From: Ideonella paludis
GTDB taxonomy: Bacteria; Pseudomonadota; Gammaproteobacteria; Burkholderiales; Burkholderiaceae_C
Assembly (NCBI RefSeq): GCF_018069865.1
Contig: NZ_JAGQDG010000005.1
Location: forward strand, 124,001 to 188,000
Reading direction: 5' to 3'
DNA length: 64,000 bases
The position numbers and the translations under genes were made by a program. Below, piece by piece: positions 1-10,992 of this stretch (the first letter of the stretch is position 1; every line of letters begins with the position of its first letter). The notes beneath the pieces are model-generated. The model saw only the letters and a list, made by a program, of their open reading frames with translations. It searched no databases and was not told the DNA's origin.

Positions 1-639
1 GGCGCCATTGCCCAAATGGGCCAGGATGGCGCGACCTGAGGCGCACGGGCTGCGTGCAGCCAGCACCTCGCTCACATATTGGTAAGACAGGCCATGGAAG
101 CCGTAGCGGCGCAGGCCTTGCTCTGCCAGCGCAGAGGGCAGGGGCAGGCGCTGCTCCAGCGGTGGCAGGTGGGCATGAAAGGCGGTGTCAAAGCAGCCCA
201 CTTGCGGCACGCCGGGCAGGGCGTGGGCAAAGGCGGCCACGCCGGCCAGGTTGTGCGGCTGGTGCAGCGGGGCCAGCGGGTTGAGCGCCGCCAGAGCGTC
301 CAGCGTCGGTGCATCCAGCAGGCAAGGCGCCACACAGACGCTGCCGCCGTGCACGATGCGGTGGGCCACGGCCTGCAGTGGCACCTGGGCGGCGCTCAGC
401 AGGCTCACCAAATGCGTTAAGGCCTGGGCCATGGGCGGCTCGGCGCTGGCGGGAAGGGGCTGACTTTGGCCCTCGGCCTTCAGGCGCGGCTGGCCGCCGG
501 GCTCCAGCCCTTCGTAGGTGCAGGTCCAGCGCGCAGGCCCTTCGGCGGGGTAGAGGCCGCACTTGAGCGAGGACGAGCCGGCGTTGACCGCCAGCACGGC
601 GGGCTGGCCTTCAAAGCGCTCGCGCAGGGTGGGCGTCAC
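1..639 (-). CDS. ackA: Acetate kinase, 3' end beyond window
   Basis: Acetate/propionate-family kinase (acyl phosphate + ADP to acid + ATP) in the cytoplasm. 213 codons are visible and the C-terminal half lies outside the window. Family motifs read in order: NAGSSSLK near the N terminus (nucleotide-binding fold), HRIVHGG, GCFDTAFH and RRYGFHGLS. The start is GTG at 639, chosen because it overlaps the pta stop (GTGA) and places NAGSSSLK about 20 residues in; there is no upstream ATG. It is translationally coupled to the phosphotransacetylase and forms the substrate-level phosphorylation pair with it. The acid used (acetate, propionate or butyrate) cannot be read from the sequence. Confidence 0.93.
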   Translation of the reverse strand, partial: MTPTLRERFEGQPAVLAVNAGSSSLKCGLYPAEGPARWTCTYEGLEPGGQPRLKAEGQSQPLPASAEPPMAQALTHLVSLLSAAQVPLQAVAHRIVHGGSVCVAPCLLDAPTLDALAALNPLAPLHQPHNLAGVAAFAHALPGVPQVGCFDTAFHAHLPPLEQRLPLPSALAEQGLRRYGFHGLSYQYVSEVLAARSPCASGRAILAHLGNGA

Positions 640-1607
640 GGGCGGCGGCCCACCAGGGCGGCCAGGGCGGCCGAGGCCACGCGTGAGGCGGCCGTGTCGG
701 CACGGCTGGTCAGCGCGATGGGCACGCGCGCGCCCAGCACCACGCCGCAGCTGGCGGCGCCGGCCAGGTAGTCGAGCTGTTTGGCCAGCATATTGCCGGC
801 CTCTAAATCGGGCACCAGCAAGATGTCGGCGTCACCCGCCACGGTGGATTGGATGCCTTTGATGCGCGAGGCGTCGGCCGAGATGGCGTTGTCAAAAGCC
901 AGCGGGCCGTCGAGCAGCGCGCCACTGATCTGGCCCCGATCGGCCATCTTGCACAGGGCGGCGGCGTCCAGGGTGGAGGGGATGCGCGGCGTCACCGTCT
1001 CCACCGCCGAGAGAATGGCCACCTTGGGGCAAGCCACGCCCAGGGCGTGGGCCAGGTCAATGGCGTTGCGCAAGATGTCGGCCTTGGTCAGCAAATCGGG
1101 CGCGATGTTGATGGCTGCGTCCGTCACCAGCAGGGGCTTGGGATAGGCGGGGACATCGAGCCGGAAGATGTGCGACATGCGGCGCTCGGTGCGCAGGCCG
1201 GGCTCGGCCAGCACGGCTTGCATCAACTCGTCGGTGTGCAGGCTGCCCTTCATCAGCGCATGGGCCTGGCCAAGGGCTGCGAGGCTTGCGGCCATGGCGG
1301 CGGCGGCATGGCTGTGCGGCGCGGCGATGAGGCTGATGCCGGCCAAGCTGCGGCCCAAAGTGTCGGCCAATTTCTGGATGCGCGCTTCAGGCCCGATCAG
1401 CAGCGGAATGATGAGCCCGGCTTCGGCCGCGTCCAGCGCACCGCTCAGCGAGGCTTCGTCACAGGGGTGGGCCACGGCGCAGGGCACGGGCGGGCGGCCA
1501 CGCAGCTCGGCCACCCAGGCCGACATGCGCGCTTCGGCGGCAGCGGCATCCGCACGGTGGCCTGCGGGCAGGGCATGGTCTGCCGGGCGGCTTAAAGAGG
1601 CATTCAT
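636..1607 (-). CDS. pta: Phosphate acetyl/butyryltransferase
   Basis: 323-residue protein of the short phosphotransacetylase family (acyl-CoA + phosphate to acyl phosphate + CoA). The C-terminal half carries the family signatures, such as GALLDGPLAFDNAIS and the stretch DILLVPDLEAGNMLAKQL. Start ATG at 1607 (MNASLSRP); the open frame runs further upstream but into the regulator's stop region. It overlaps ackA by 4 bases and follows the FNR-like regulator by 10 bases, so the three form one operon. Short Pta proteins of this type can use acetyl-, propionyl- or butyryl-CoA; the substrate is not decided here. Confidence 0.9.
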   Translation of the reverse strand: MNASLSRPADHALPAGHRADAAAAEARMSAWVAELRGRPPVPCAVAHPCDEASLSGALDAAEAGLIIPLLIGPEARIQKLADTLGRSLAGISLIAAPHSHAAAAMAASLAALGQAHALMKGSLHTDELMQAVLAEPGLRTERRMSHIFRLDVPAYPKPLLVTDAAINIAPDLLTKADILRNAIDLAHALGVACPKVAILSAVETVTPRIPSTLDAAALCKMADRGQISGALLDGPLAFDNAISADASRIKGIQSTVAGDADILLVPDLEAGNMLAKQLDYLAGAASCGVVLGARVPIALTSRADTAASRVASAALAALVGRRP

Positions 1608-1617
1608 GGTCAGGGCG

Positions 1618-2355
1618 TCAGAGTTTGCTGGCTTCGTCGCGCAGGGCGGCGGCCAAGGCGGTGTGGTCGATGCGCGCATGGCGCGGCGTGGTGGGCAGCA
1701 GCAGGCCGTCGCGCTTGAAGCTGCTGACCAAGCGGCTGGCCGTCTCGATGGTCATGTCCAGCATGGCGCTCATCTCTTGGCGGCCGGGCAGCCAGATTTC
1801 GCCGCCGTCGGCATATTCGGTGAGCTTGAGCAGCAGCCGCAGCATGCGGTAGCGGGCAGGGCCGGCGCACAGCTCGGTCAGCCATTCGTCGGCGTCATCC
1901 AAGGCGCGCTGCCAGCGCTTCATCATGTCGCGCATCAGCTCGGGCTGCTCGCGGGTGAGGTCGTCCACCAAGGTGCGCGGCAGGCGGCAGACCTCCACCG
2001 GCGTGCAGGCCACGGCATCGGCGGCATAGCTTTGGCCCAGCATGGCCTCCATGCCCAAGAGGTCAGAGCGGCCGGCCAGGCGCAAGATGCGGCGCTCGCC
2101 GCGCTCGTTGTTGCGCTCCAAGCGCACCACGCCAGAGCGCACGGTGAAGGCGGCATGGCCGCTGCCTTGTGCTTCGTACAGGCTTTGGCCGGGTTCCAGC
2201 TTCAGGCTGGCGATGTGGACATGGATGTTGTCCAGCTCGGCATGATCCAACACGCCAAACAGGGCGAACTTTCGGACGCCGCACTCTGCACACACCCGCG
2301 CTTGGGGGTTGAACAGCGGCTCCTGCGGGGTCAGCGGGATGATGGTGGCAGGCAT
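1618..2355 (-). CDS. Crp/Fnr-family transcriptional regulator
   Basis: 245-residue cAMP-receptor/FNR-type regulator: N-terminal cysteine-containing arm, cyclic-nucleotide-type beta roll (about residues 40-125), dimer helix, and a C-terminal winged helix whose recognition helix contains TIETASRLVSSFKRDG, the usual CRP/FNR form. Cysteines at 22 and 25 (CAEC) and 123 (VEVC) match three of the four FeS ligands of E. coli FNR, but the position of the fourth (six residues after C25) is Ala31. Start ATG 2355; an in-frame extension to 2430 looks non-coding. Being first in the operon with pta and ackA suggests oxygen- or redox-linked control of acyl-phosphate metabolism, which is inference. Confidence 0.88.
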   Translation of the reverse strand: MPATIIPLTPQEPLFNPQARVCAECGVRKFALFGVLDHAELDNIHVHIASLKLEPGQSLYEAQGSGHAAFTVRSGVVRLERNNERGERRILRLAGRSDLLGMEAMLGQSYAADAVACTPVEVCRLPRTLVDDLTREQPELMRDMMKRWQRALDDADEWLTELCAGPARYRMLRLLLKLTEYADGGEIWLPGRQEMSAMLDMTIETASRLVSSFKRDGLLLPTTPRHARIDHTALAAALRDEASKL

Positions 2356-2415
2356 GTGCTCAGTATGCCGTCTGCGGGCGGCGAGCTGGCGGCCGGCAAG
2401 AGATGACCCCGGCAT

Positions 2416-2444
2416 GAAAAAGCCGCCCAAGGGGGCGGCTTGAA
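2416..2444 (-). terminator. Rho-independent terminator (minus strand)
   Basis: On the minus strand AAGCCGCCC, a short loop and GGGCGGCTT are followed by a run of T. It lies just after the small minus-strand gene ending at 2473 and before the FNR-like regulator, so it separates those two transcripts. Confidence 0.75.
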
Positions 2445-2472
2445 TCAGGAGGGGAGAGAAACCTTGGGGCGA

Positions 2473-2637
2473 TCAGCGCTTTTGATCGGCCTTGAGCACA
2501 CGCGCCATGCAACGGCGGTCATTGTGAATGGCCATGCTCCAGAAGGGCTCGAACTTTTGGCCCTTGTCGTCCCGCGCGGCCGGGGCCACCGGGTGCAGGC
2601 GCTGAGCAGGAAACTGAGGATGAGCAGACTTTTGCAT
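2473..2637 (-). CDS. Small conserved-looking hypothetical protein (54 aa)
   Basis: Short frame starting MQKSAHPQFPAQRLH and ending ARVLKADQKR, 54 residues, no membrane segment or signal peptide. Supported by a compact, charged, coding-like composition and by the terminator placed immediately after its stop. An overlapping longer minus frame (2445-2738) reads like non-coding translation. No family is recognised. No strong Shine-Dalgarno sequence precedes the ATG. Confidence 0.55.
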   Translation of the reverse strand: MQKSAHPQFPAQRLHPVAPAARDDKGQKFEPFWSMAIHNDRRCMARVLKADQKR

Positions 2638-2986
2638 GATGGTTCGCTTTGACTTCTGGCGCAGGCCTGAGGGGCTTGCGAGCAGTACAACGAGTCATCT
2701 TTCAGCGCCGATGACAGAAATTTGAAAATTTTTTGCATCCGTGCAGACCCGTGGTTTTGACGGACTTTACTCAGGCGCTTGTGCGGCGGTAATGTGTGCG
2801 TTCACTCTCTATATAGGCTATAAATAACAAGCCATTGGGGCTGTGGCGGTGACGGGTCAAGGCCGTTCATGACGCATTTGTGGCGTTAGCACGGGCCTTG
2901 TTCAGGCCTTCGCAGCGGGCCGGTTGGGCCAAACAGCCCCGGCCCGTTATCATGGTCGGTTGCCCGCGATGCGCCTTGCCGACCCC
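2638..2986. other. Intergenic region between small gene and uvrA
   Basis: About 350 bases without a credible gene. It is AT-rich for this genome around 2700-2740 and 2800-2830 (TATATAGGCTATAAATA), so it probably holds the divergent promoters for the small gene and uvrA. I looked for a LexA operator (CTG, ten bases, CAG) and did not find a clear one. Confidence 0.5.
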
Positions 2987-5926
<2,940 letters not shown>

Positions 5927-5932
5927 AAGCGC

Positions 5933-6964
5933 TCAGGCGGCGAGCACGGTCACCCGGTCGCGCCCGCCAGTTTTGGACGCATACAGCGCTTGGTCCGCCC
6001 GCTGGAAGAACTCGGTGGGCGACTCGCCCAGCTTGTGGCGGGTCACGCCCAGCGAGAGCGTGACGCGGGCCAGGGTTTCTTCGGCACCATGGCGCCGAAT
6101 GCGTGCGGCGCTGATGCGCTGGCGAACCATTTCCGCCAGAGATTGCGCGTCGGGCAGGGCGGATTCCGGCAGCAGCACGGCGAACTCTTCGCCGCCCACG
6201 CGCGCAGGCAAGGCGCCCTGCGGGGCCAAAGCCTTGAGCACCGCAGCGACCGCCTTGATGACCTGATCGCCAAACGGGTGGCCCCAGGTGTCGTTGATCT
6301 TCTTGAAGTGGTCGATGTCGCCCACCAACAGGCAGGGGGCGCTCTCACCGCCGGCCACGGTGCTGGCCAAACAGGCGGCCAGGCGCTGGTCAAAGGCGCG
6401 GCGGTTGGCCAAGCCGGTCAGGGCGTCCAGCAGAGATTCCTCGCGGGCTTTGCGCACCTCTTCGCGCAAGGCCATGATCTGCTTTTGGCTGTCGTCAAAG
6501 CGGTCTTGCAAGGCTTTCATATTGCCTTGCATAGCGCGGGTTTCGGCCAAGGCTTCGGCCACGGCGTCGGCATGGCCGTCACCTTGGTCGAGTGCCGTGG
6601 AGAGCCGGCCCAGGGTTTCGCCGAAACGGGCGGTGTCGGTGCCGGCTTGCGCGGCCGAGGTGGCCATATGGCCCAACACGCGCTGAAAGCCTTCGGTCAC
6701 GCGGGCGGCGGTGTCGGCGTCGATGTCGGCCACATGCCGGTCAAATAAATGCCGGGTGGTGGTTTCGTCCAGGGTGCCGCTGCGGGCCATGACCTCGTCA
6801 ATCGCCTGACGCAAATCAGGGTTGCGATTGGACACATAGTCATACCAAATGGCGTAACTCACTGGGTGCAGACCAGCGGTCTGGCGGGACATCAGTGGCA
6901 GTGCTTTACGCAGGAGTTCGGCGCTTTGCTCGATGCTGTCTTCGTACTTCACAAACTTCCCCAA
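5933..6964 (-). CDS. Diguanylate cyclase (GGDEF), no inhibitory site
   Basis: 343-residue soluble protein making c-di-GMP from two GTP. The N-terminal ~170 residues are helical with no recognised sensor; a coiled-coil-like linker leads into a GGDEF domain starting DALTGLANRRAFDQRL. The active site reads GGEEF within ARVGGEEFAVLLP, a functional variant. The RxxD feedback-inhibition motif expected five residues before GGEEF is absent. It converges on uvrA with only 6 bases between stops. What it senses cannot be told from the sequence. Confidence 0.93.
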   Translation of the reverse strand: MGKFVKYEDSIEQSAELLRKALPLMSRQTAGLHPVSYAIWYDYVSNRNPDLRQAIDEVMARSGTLDETTTRHLFDRHVADIDADTAARVTEGFQRVLGHMATSAAQAGTDTARFGETLGRLSTALDQGDGHADAVAEALAETRAMQGNMKALQDRFDDSQKQIMALREEVRKAREESLLDALTGLANRRAFDQRLAACLASTVAGGESAPCLLVGDIDHFKKINDTWGHPFGDQVIKAVAAVLKALAPQGALPARVGGEEFAVLLPESALPDAQSLAEMVRQRISAARIRRHGAEETLARVTLSLGVTRHKLGESPTEFFQRADQALYASKTGGRDRVTVLAA

Positions 6965-7279
6965 CGACTTTGAATTGACGCTGTGCCAGTGAAGGCCACA
7001 ACGCAGACTGGCGGGTGAGCCCCCAGCCGTAGCACGGCATCAATGTACTCCTGTGCGCCGCTGCTGTGTCGTTGAAATAGTCGCAGCTTGTACCGCATTT
7101 GAAAAAGCAGTTGTCGCCTGCAACGCAAGGCCTCAGAATCCGCGCTTCAACATTTTTGCTTGTTCCTTGAGGTACACCAAAGAGTATGCCCAAGGCAGCG
7201 ATGATGCTGTGCGTGAGCATAGGCTTCGCTGAAAAGCGTGACGGGATAGGGCTTACCGTCACGAGGGAAGGTGGTATGG
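6965..7279. other. Intergenic region
   Basis: Divergent spacer between the GGDEF gene (minus) and the hybrid kinase (plus). A minus-strand frame at 6906-7301 crosses it but overlaps the GGDEF start and lacks coding character. The GC content is lower than in the neighbours. Promoters for both flanking genes are expected here; no specific site is recognised. Confidence 0.45.
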
Positions 7280-9748
7280 ATGTCAGACCTGTGTGCGCCA
7301 ATGGCCGATGAACACCTACGTTTGGAGGTGTTGCGCAGCTTGCGGCTGCAGGAATCGTCGCCGGACCCCAGCTTTTTGCCGCTGGTGCGTCTTGCAGCTC
7401 AATTGACGGCTTGTCCTTCTTGTGTGCTGTCAGTGCTGGAATCTGAGGTGGTGCGCCCCTTAGCGTGGTGGGGCTGGCCGTCCGATGCCATGCCCCGCGA
7501 GGCGACGATGTGCGCTCAGATGATCAGCCAGTCGTCGGTCCTGGTGGTTCCGGATGCGCGCAAGGATCCGCGCTTCATGCATCTGCCGTCGGTCAATGGG
7601 CCCTTGGGCGTGCGCTTTTATGCGGCGGCAGCGATACAGGTTGACGGTGAGGTGGTCGGCGTTTTGTGCGTCCTCCATACCGAGCCCAGCACGCTGTCCA
7701 GCGTGCAGTGTCAGTCGTTGCAAGAGTTGGCTGAGTTGGCAGCGTCCTTGTTGATCCAAGGCCGGCAACGCCGGGAAGCGGATGACCATGCGCAGCGTCT
7801 CTATGATTTGGCGCGCGCCTCCGGTGATTGGATGTGGGAGCTGGATGCCCAAGGCTGCTGTACCTGGATTTCTGGGGACATCCAGGCCGTGACAGGGGTT
7901 CACCCTCGCGAGTTATTGGGCAGCCCCATGCCGCCAGAATGGCTGGTCGACGACAAGGGCGAGCCCTTGAACCCCCCACAACTGCTGAGCGACTTGCTGG
8001 CCACACGTCGGCCGCTGTCGCGGGTGCTCAGCCGCTGGGATGCGCCGCAAGGGCCGGTGTGGCTGTCGCGCAGCGCGCTGCCCGTCTTTGATGCGCAGGG
8101 CGGGTTTGTGGGCTATCGCGGCACAGCACGCAATATGAGCTCCAAGCTGGTGGCCCAGCAACACCGGCGCGAACAAGACGAGCGCCTGCAGCGACTCTCT
8201 GCCGAGGTGCCGGGCGCTTTGGTGCAGTTTGTGGTGCCGGCCGAAGGCGGTGACCCGCGTTATCTCTATGTCAGTGCAGGCCTGAGCCGCTGGATTGCCC
8301 CAGTGCCGGAGGGCACCACCGCGCTCGCGCCGTTTGGCCCGGCGGATGACATGGTGCCTGACGACCAAGCCCGTTGGCGCGCGGCGCTCAAGCGCTCAGT
8401 CAACAGCTTGCGGCCCTTGCAGGTCGAGTACCGCCGCCGCAGCGGCCGAGGGCCTCAGCGCTGGTTCGAGACCCGGGCTTCAGCCCAGCGGCTGCCCGAC
8501 GGCAGCACGGTGTTTCATGGCTTCACCGCGGACATCACCGAGCGGCGCAATCTGGAGGCTTCTCGACTGGAAAACGAGGTGCTGCGCCGAGAAAAGGCGG
8601 CGGCCGAGGCGGCCAATGTCGCCAAGAGTGAGTTCCTCTCTCGAGCCAGCCATGAGCTGCGCACGCCACTCAATGCGGTGGTGGGCTTTGCGCAGCTCAT
8701 GACCTTGGATACCGCCAACCCGCTGCCGCCCGAGCAAGCGCACCGTTTGGTCGGCTTGCGCAGTGCCGGGCAACGCTTGCTCGATCTGGTCAACGACGTG
8801 TTGGATGTGGCTCGCATTGAGGCCGGCGGCCTCAAGCTCAAGAAGGAATGCGTGGACCTGGGGCCTGTGGTGGCCACGTGCCTGGTCACCATGCGCCCCA
8901 TGGCGGCCGCGCGGGAGGTGGTGCTGCTGGCCGAGCTGACGGAGTCCGCCGCGGTTTGTGGCGATGCCATGGCGGTCGAGCAAGTCTTGATCAACTTGCT
9001 GAGCAATGCGATCAAGTACAACAGGCACGGGGGGCGGGCCACCGTGAAGGTCTCGGCGGAAGGCGAGTTTCAGGTCCTGTCCGTCACCGACCAAGGCTGG
9101 GGCTTGGATGAGGCGGCGCAAAGTCAGTTGTTCCAGCCGTTCAACCGTTTGGGAGCAGAGCGGCGCCGTATTGAAGGCAGCGGCTTGGGCTTGGTCATCG
9201 TGCGAGATTTGGTGCATGCCATGGGCGGCACCATTGAAGTCATCAGTGCGCCTCAGCAAGGCGCGGAGTTCCGGGTCCGGCTGCCCAGAGACACCGCCAA
9301 AGAGCTGCCAAAGGCTGAGCCTGAGCTGCCCCGAGGGCTCTCGCGTGAGCCGCCTTTGGCCACCAGTTCCGGCACGGTGTTGTATGTCGAGGATGAGCCA
9401 CTGAATGTGCTGCTGATCCAGGAGGTGTTCCGGGCCTACCCCGGCTGGACGCTGCACATTGCCACCGATGGTGCCTCAGGGGTGGCCATGGCGAACGCCT
9501 TGCAGCCCGACCTGGCCTTGATCGACATGAACCTGCCTGACATCGGCGGCTTGGAGGTCTTGCGCCTCTTGCGGGCCTCGCCCAAGACGGCGGGCCTGTG
9601 TTGCGTGGCGCTGTCGGCTGACGCATTGGCCGAGCAGATCACCGCCGCGCGGGCGGCTGGCTTCGACGACTACTGGACCAAGCCCATCGACCTGGCCAAC
9701 CTGATGCCGGCCGTGATGCGGGCGCTTCAAGCGCACGCGCGCCCATAA
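7280..9748 (+). CDS. Hybrid sensor histidine kinase/response regulator (GAF-PAS-PAS)
   Basis: 822-residue cytoplasmic two-component hybrid without membrane segments. Order: GAF domain (about residues 15-160), PAS (about 170-290), a second PAS-like domain ending GFTADITERRNLE, HisKA with SHELRTPLNAVVGFAQL (phosphorylated His458), HATPase_c with NLLSNAIKYN and GSGLGLVIVRDL boxes, and a C-terminal receiver with YVEDEPLN and Asp749 in LALIDMNLPD. Start ATG 7280 is preceded by GGAAGG at a good distance; GTG 7271 is also in frame. The receiver is followed by a bidirectional terminator. The signal and output are unknown. Confidence 0.93.
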   Translation: MSDLCAPMADEHLRLEVLRSLRLQESSPDPSFLPLVRLAAQLTACPSCVLSVLESEVVRPLAWWGWPSDAMPREATMCAQMISQSSVLVVPDARKDPRFMHLPSVNGPLGVRFYAAAAIQVDGEVVGVLCVLHTEPSTLSSVQCQSLQELAELAASLLIQGRQRREADDHAQRLYDLARASGDWMWELDAQGCCTWISGDIQAVTGVHPRELLGSPMPPEWLVDDKGEPLNPPQLLSDLLATRRPLSRVLSRWDAPQGPVWLSRSALPVFDAQGGFVGYRGTARNMSSKLVAQQHRREQDERLQRLSAEVPGALVQFVVPAEGGDPRYLYVSAGLSRWIAPVPEGTTALAPFGPADDMVPDDQARWRAALKRSVNSLRPLQVEYRRRSGRGPQRWFETRASAQRLPDGSTVFHGFTADITERRNLEASRLENEVLRREKAAAEAANVAKSEFLSRASHELRTPLNAVVGFAQLMTLDTANPLPPEQAHRLVGLRSAGQRLLDLVNDVLDVARIEAGGLKLKKECVDLGPVVATCLVTMRPMAAAREVVLLAELTESAAVCGDAMAVEQVLINLLSNAIKYNRHGGRATVKVSAEGEFQVLSVTDQGWGLDEAAQSQLFQPFNRLGAERRRIEGSGLGLVIVRDLVHAMGGTIEVISAPQQGAEFRVRLPRDTAKELPKAEPELPRGLSREPPLATSSGTVLYVEDEPLNVLLIQEVFRAYPGWTLHIATDGASGVAMANALQPDLALIDMNLPDIGGLEVLRLLRASPKTAGLCCVALSADALAEQITAARAAGFDDYWTKPIDLANLMPAVMRALQAHARP

Positions 9749-9774
9749 AAAAACCGACCCTCAGGTCGGTTTTG
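9748..9774. terminator. Bidirectional Rho-independent terminator
   Basis: AAAACCGACC, a four-base loop and GGTCGGTTTT, with A runs upstream and T runs downstream, lying between the convergent hybrid kinase (plus) and SWIB/H1-like gene (minus). Confidence 0.85.
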
Positions 9775-9808
9775 CGCTTGGCCACCGCGGCTGCGGTGGC
9801 GTGGGCAA

Positions 9809-10231
9809 TCAGCTCAGGTGGCTGTTGATCAGCTTGGTCATCTCGAACATCGAGACTTGTGCCTTCTTAAAGATTTCCTTCAGCTTGGCGTCGGCGTTGA
9901 TCATGGTGCGCTGGGCCTTGTCTTGAAGATTGTTCTTCTTGATGTATTCCCAGACCTTCTTGGTCACCTCGGTACGCGGCACAGCCTTGTCGCCAATGAT
10001 GGCGGCCAAAGCGGCGCTGGGCGTCATGGCCTTCATGAAGGCCGCGTTCGGGGTGCGCTTCTTGGCCGGAGCCGCCTTCTTAGCAGGCGCTGCTTTCTTA
10101 GCAGGTGCTGCCTTCTTCGCTGGAGCCGCTGCCGCCTTCTTGGCCGGAGCTGCCTTCTTTGCAGGAGCTGCTGCCGCCTTTTTCGCGGGAGCCGCCTTCT
10201 TGGCCGGAGCGGCCTTCTTCGCAGTTGCCAT
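9809..10231 (-). CDS. SWIB/MDM2-domain protein with histone H1-like Lys/Ala tail
   Basis: 140-residue basic protein. The first ~60 residues are tandem AKKAAPAKK/AAAPAKK repeats like the C-terminal tail of histone H1; residues ~65-140 form a SWIB domain (VWEYIKKNNLQDK, INADAKLKEIF). Start ATG 10231 has GGAGAG upstream; the longer frame to 10294 is not needed. Such nucleoid proteins are known from Burkholderiales and chlamydiae. The tail likely binds DNA without sequence preference and the SWIB fold may mediate protein or DNA contacts; the biological role is not settled. The repeats make its length prone to slippage between strains. Confidence 0.9.
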   Translation of the reverse strand: MATAKKAAPAKKAAPAKKAAAAPAKKAAPAKKAAAAPAKKAAPAKKAAPAKKAAPAKKRTPNAAFMKAMTPSAALAAIIGDKAVPRTEVTKKVWEYIKKNNLQDKAQRTMINADAKLKEIFKKAQVSMFEMTKLINSHLS

Positions 10232-10629
10232 ATCGATTCTCTCCATCAAAGGAATGTTGATGTGCCAGACCTGGGCGGCAGCCGCGTGAGCCACCGATCC
10301 TCTACGTCAATGAGCGGGGTGAATGGTACTGCGTGTACGAGGGGCTGAGAAGCGGTTTTCCCAGGTAAATCGTGCTGTGACCCCCGTGAAACCACGCTTT
10401 TTGTCGTTCGCAGGCATCAGGCGTGGGGTTTGTGTTGCTTCAAGCGCTGCGCGAGGACCGATCCAGGCGCTGCAAAGGTCTGTCGCGACACCCTTAAAAA
10501 TACGGTGCAGGGTATGTATCGCGACCTTGGCGACTTGCAAAACCCCGGCATGACCTCAAAATGCCCCCGGAAGAACTGCCTGAGCGCTGTCGCGCGCAGG
10601 GGGTTTGCCCCACAGAAAAGAGGAGCCAG
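10232..10629. other. Intergenic region
   Basis: About 400 bases between divergent genes, holding their promoters. Between 10290 and 10372 a stop-terminated plus frame (reading PPILYVNERGEWYCVYEG) has no start codon and may be a gene remnant. A CCTTAAAAATACGGTG stretch near 10490 could be part of a promoter for the downstream plus-strand gene. Nothing else is recognised. Confidence 0.4.
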
Positions 10630-10989
10630 ATGAAGCTGATTGTGCGTTGGGCCCTGTTGGCCGTGGCCTTGCTGTCGGTGGCCCAGGTTTATGCGGGTGT
10701 CACCTTGACGGGCTATACCAGCGCCTTGCTGGCGGCCGGGGTGCTGGGCTTGCTCAATACCCTGGTGCGGCCCTTGTTGGTGCTGCTCACCTTGCCCGTC
10801 ACCTTATTGACCTTGGGCCTGTTCTTGTTCGTGATCAATGCCCTGATGTTTTGGTCAGCGGCCGGTTTATTGGCGGGCTTCAACGTCACCGGATTCCCGG
10901 CCGCCTTGATTGGGTCTCTGCTCTACAGTGCCTGCGGCATGATCATCGATGCCGTGGTGGAGCGCTTGTTCAGCCGCCCGGCGGCTTGA
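10630..10989 (+). CDS. Phage holin family 4-like small membrane protein
   Basis: 119-residue integral membrane protein with four hydrophobic segments (about residues 4-22, 28-47, 52-78 and 85-108), matching the widespread PF04020 (Phage_holin_4_2) family, often annotated as holin but chromosomal and of unknown function. Start ATG 10630 is preceded by AGGAG at 10621; the frame extends upstream to 10561 without coding character. No phage genes are near, so a lysis role is unlikely. Confidence 0.8.
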   Translation: MKLIVRWALLAVALLSVAQVYAGVTLTGYTSALLAAGVLGLLNTLVRPLLVLLTLPVTLLTLGLFLFVINALMFWSAAGLLAGFNVTGFPAALIGSLLYSACGMIIDAVVERLFSRPAA

Positions 10990-10992
10990 GCC

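Noticed and set aside
849-2406. Long plus-strand frames over pta and the regulator
   Set aside because: Antisense to clearly recognised genes with low-complexity products.
10290-10372. Possible short gene reading PPILYVNERGEWYCVYEG
   Set aside because: The frame has a stop just upstream and no start codon; at most a remnant.
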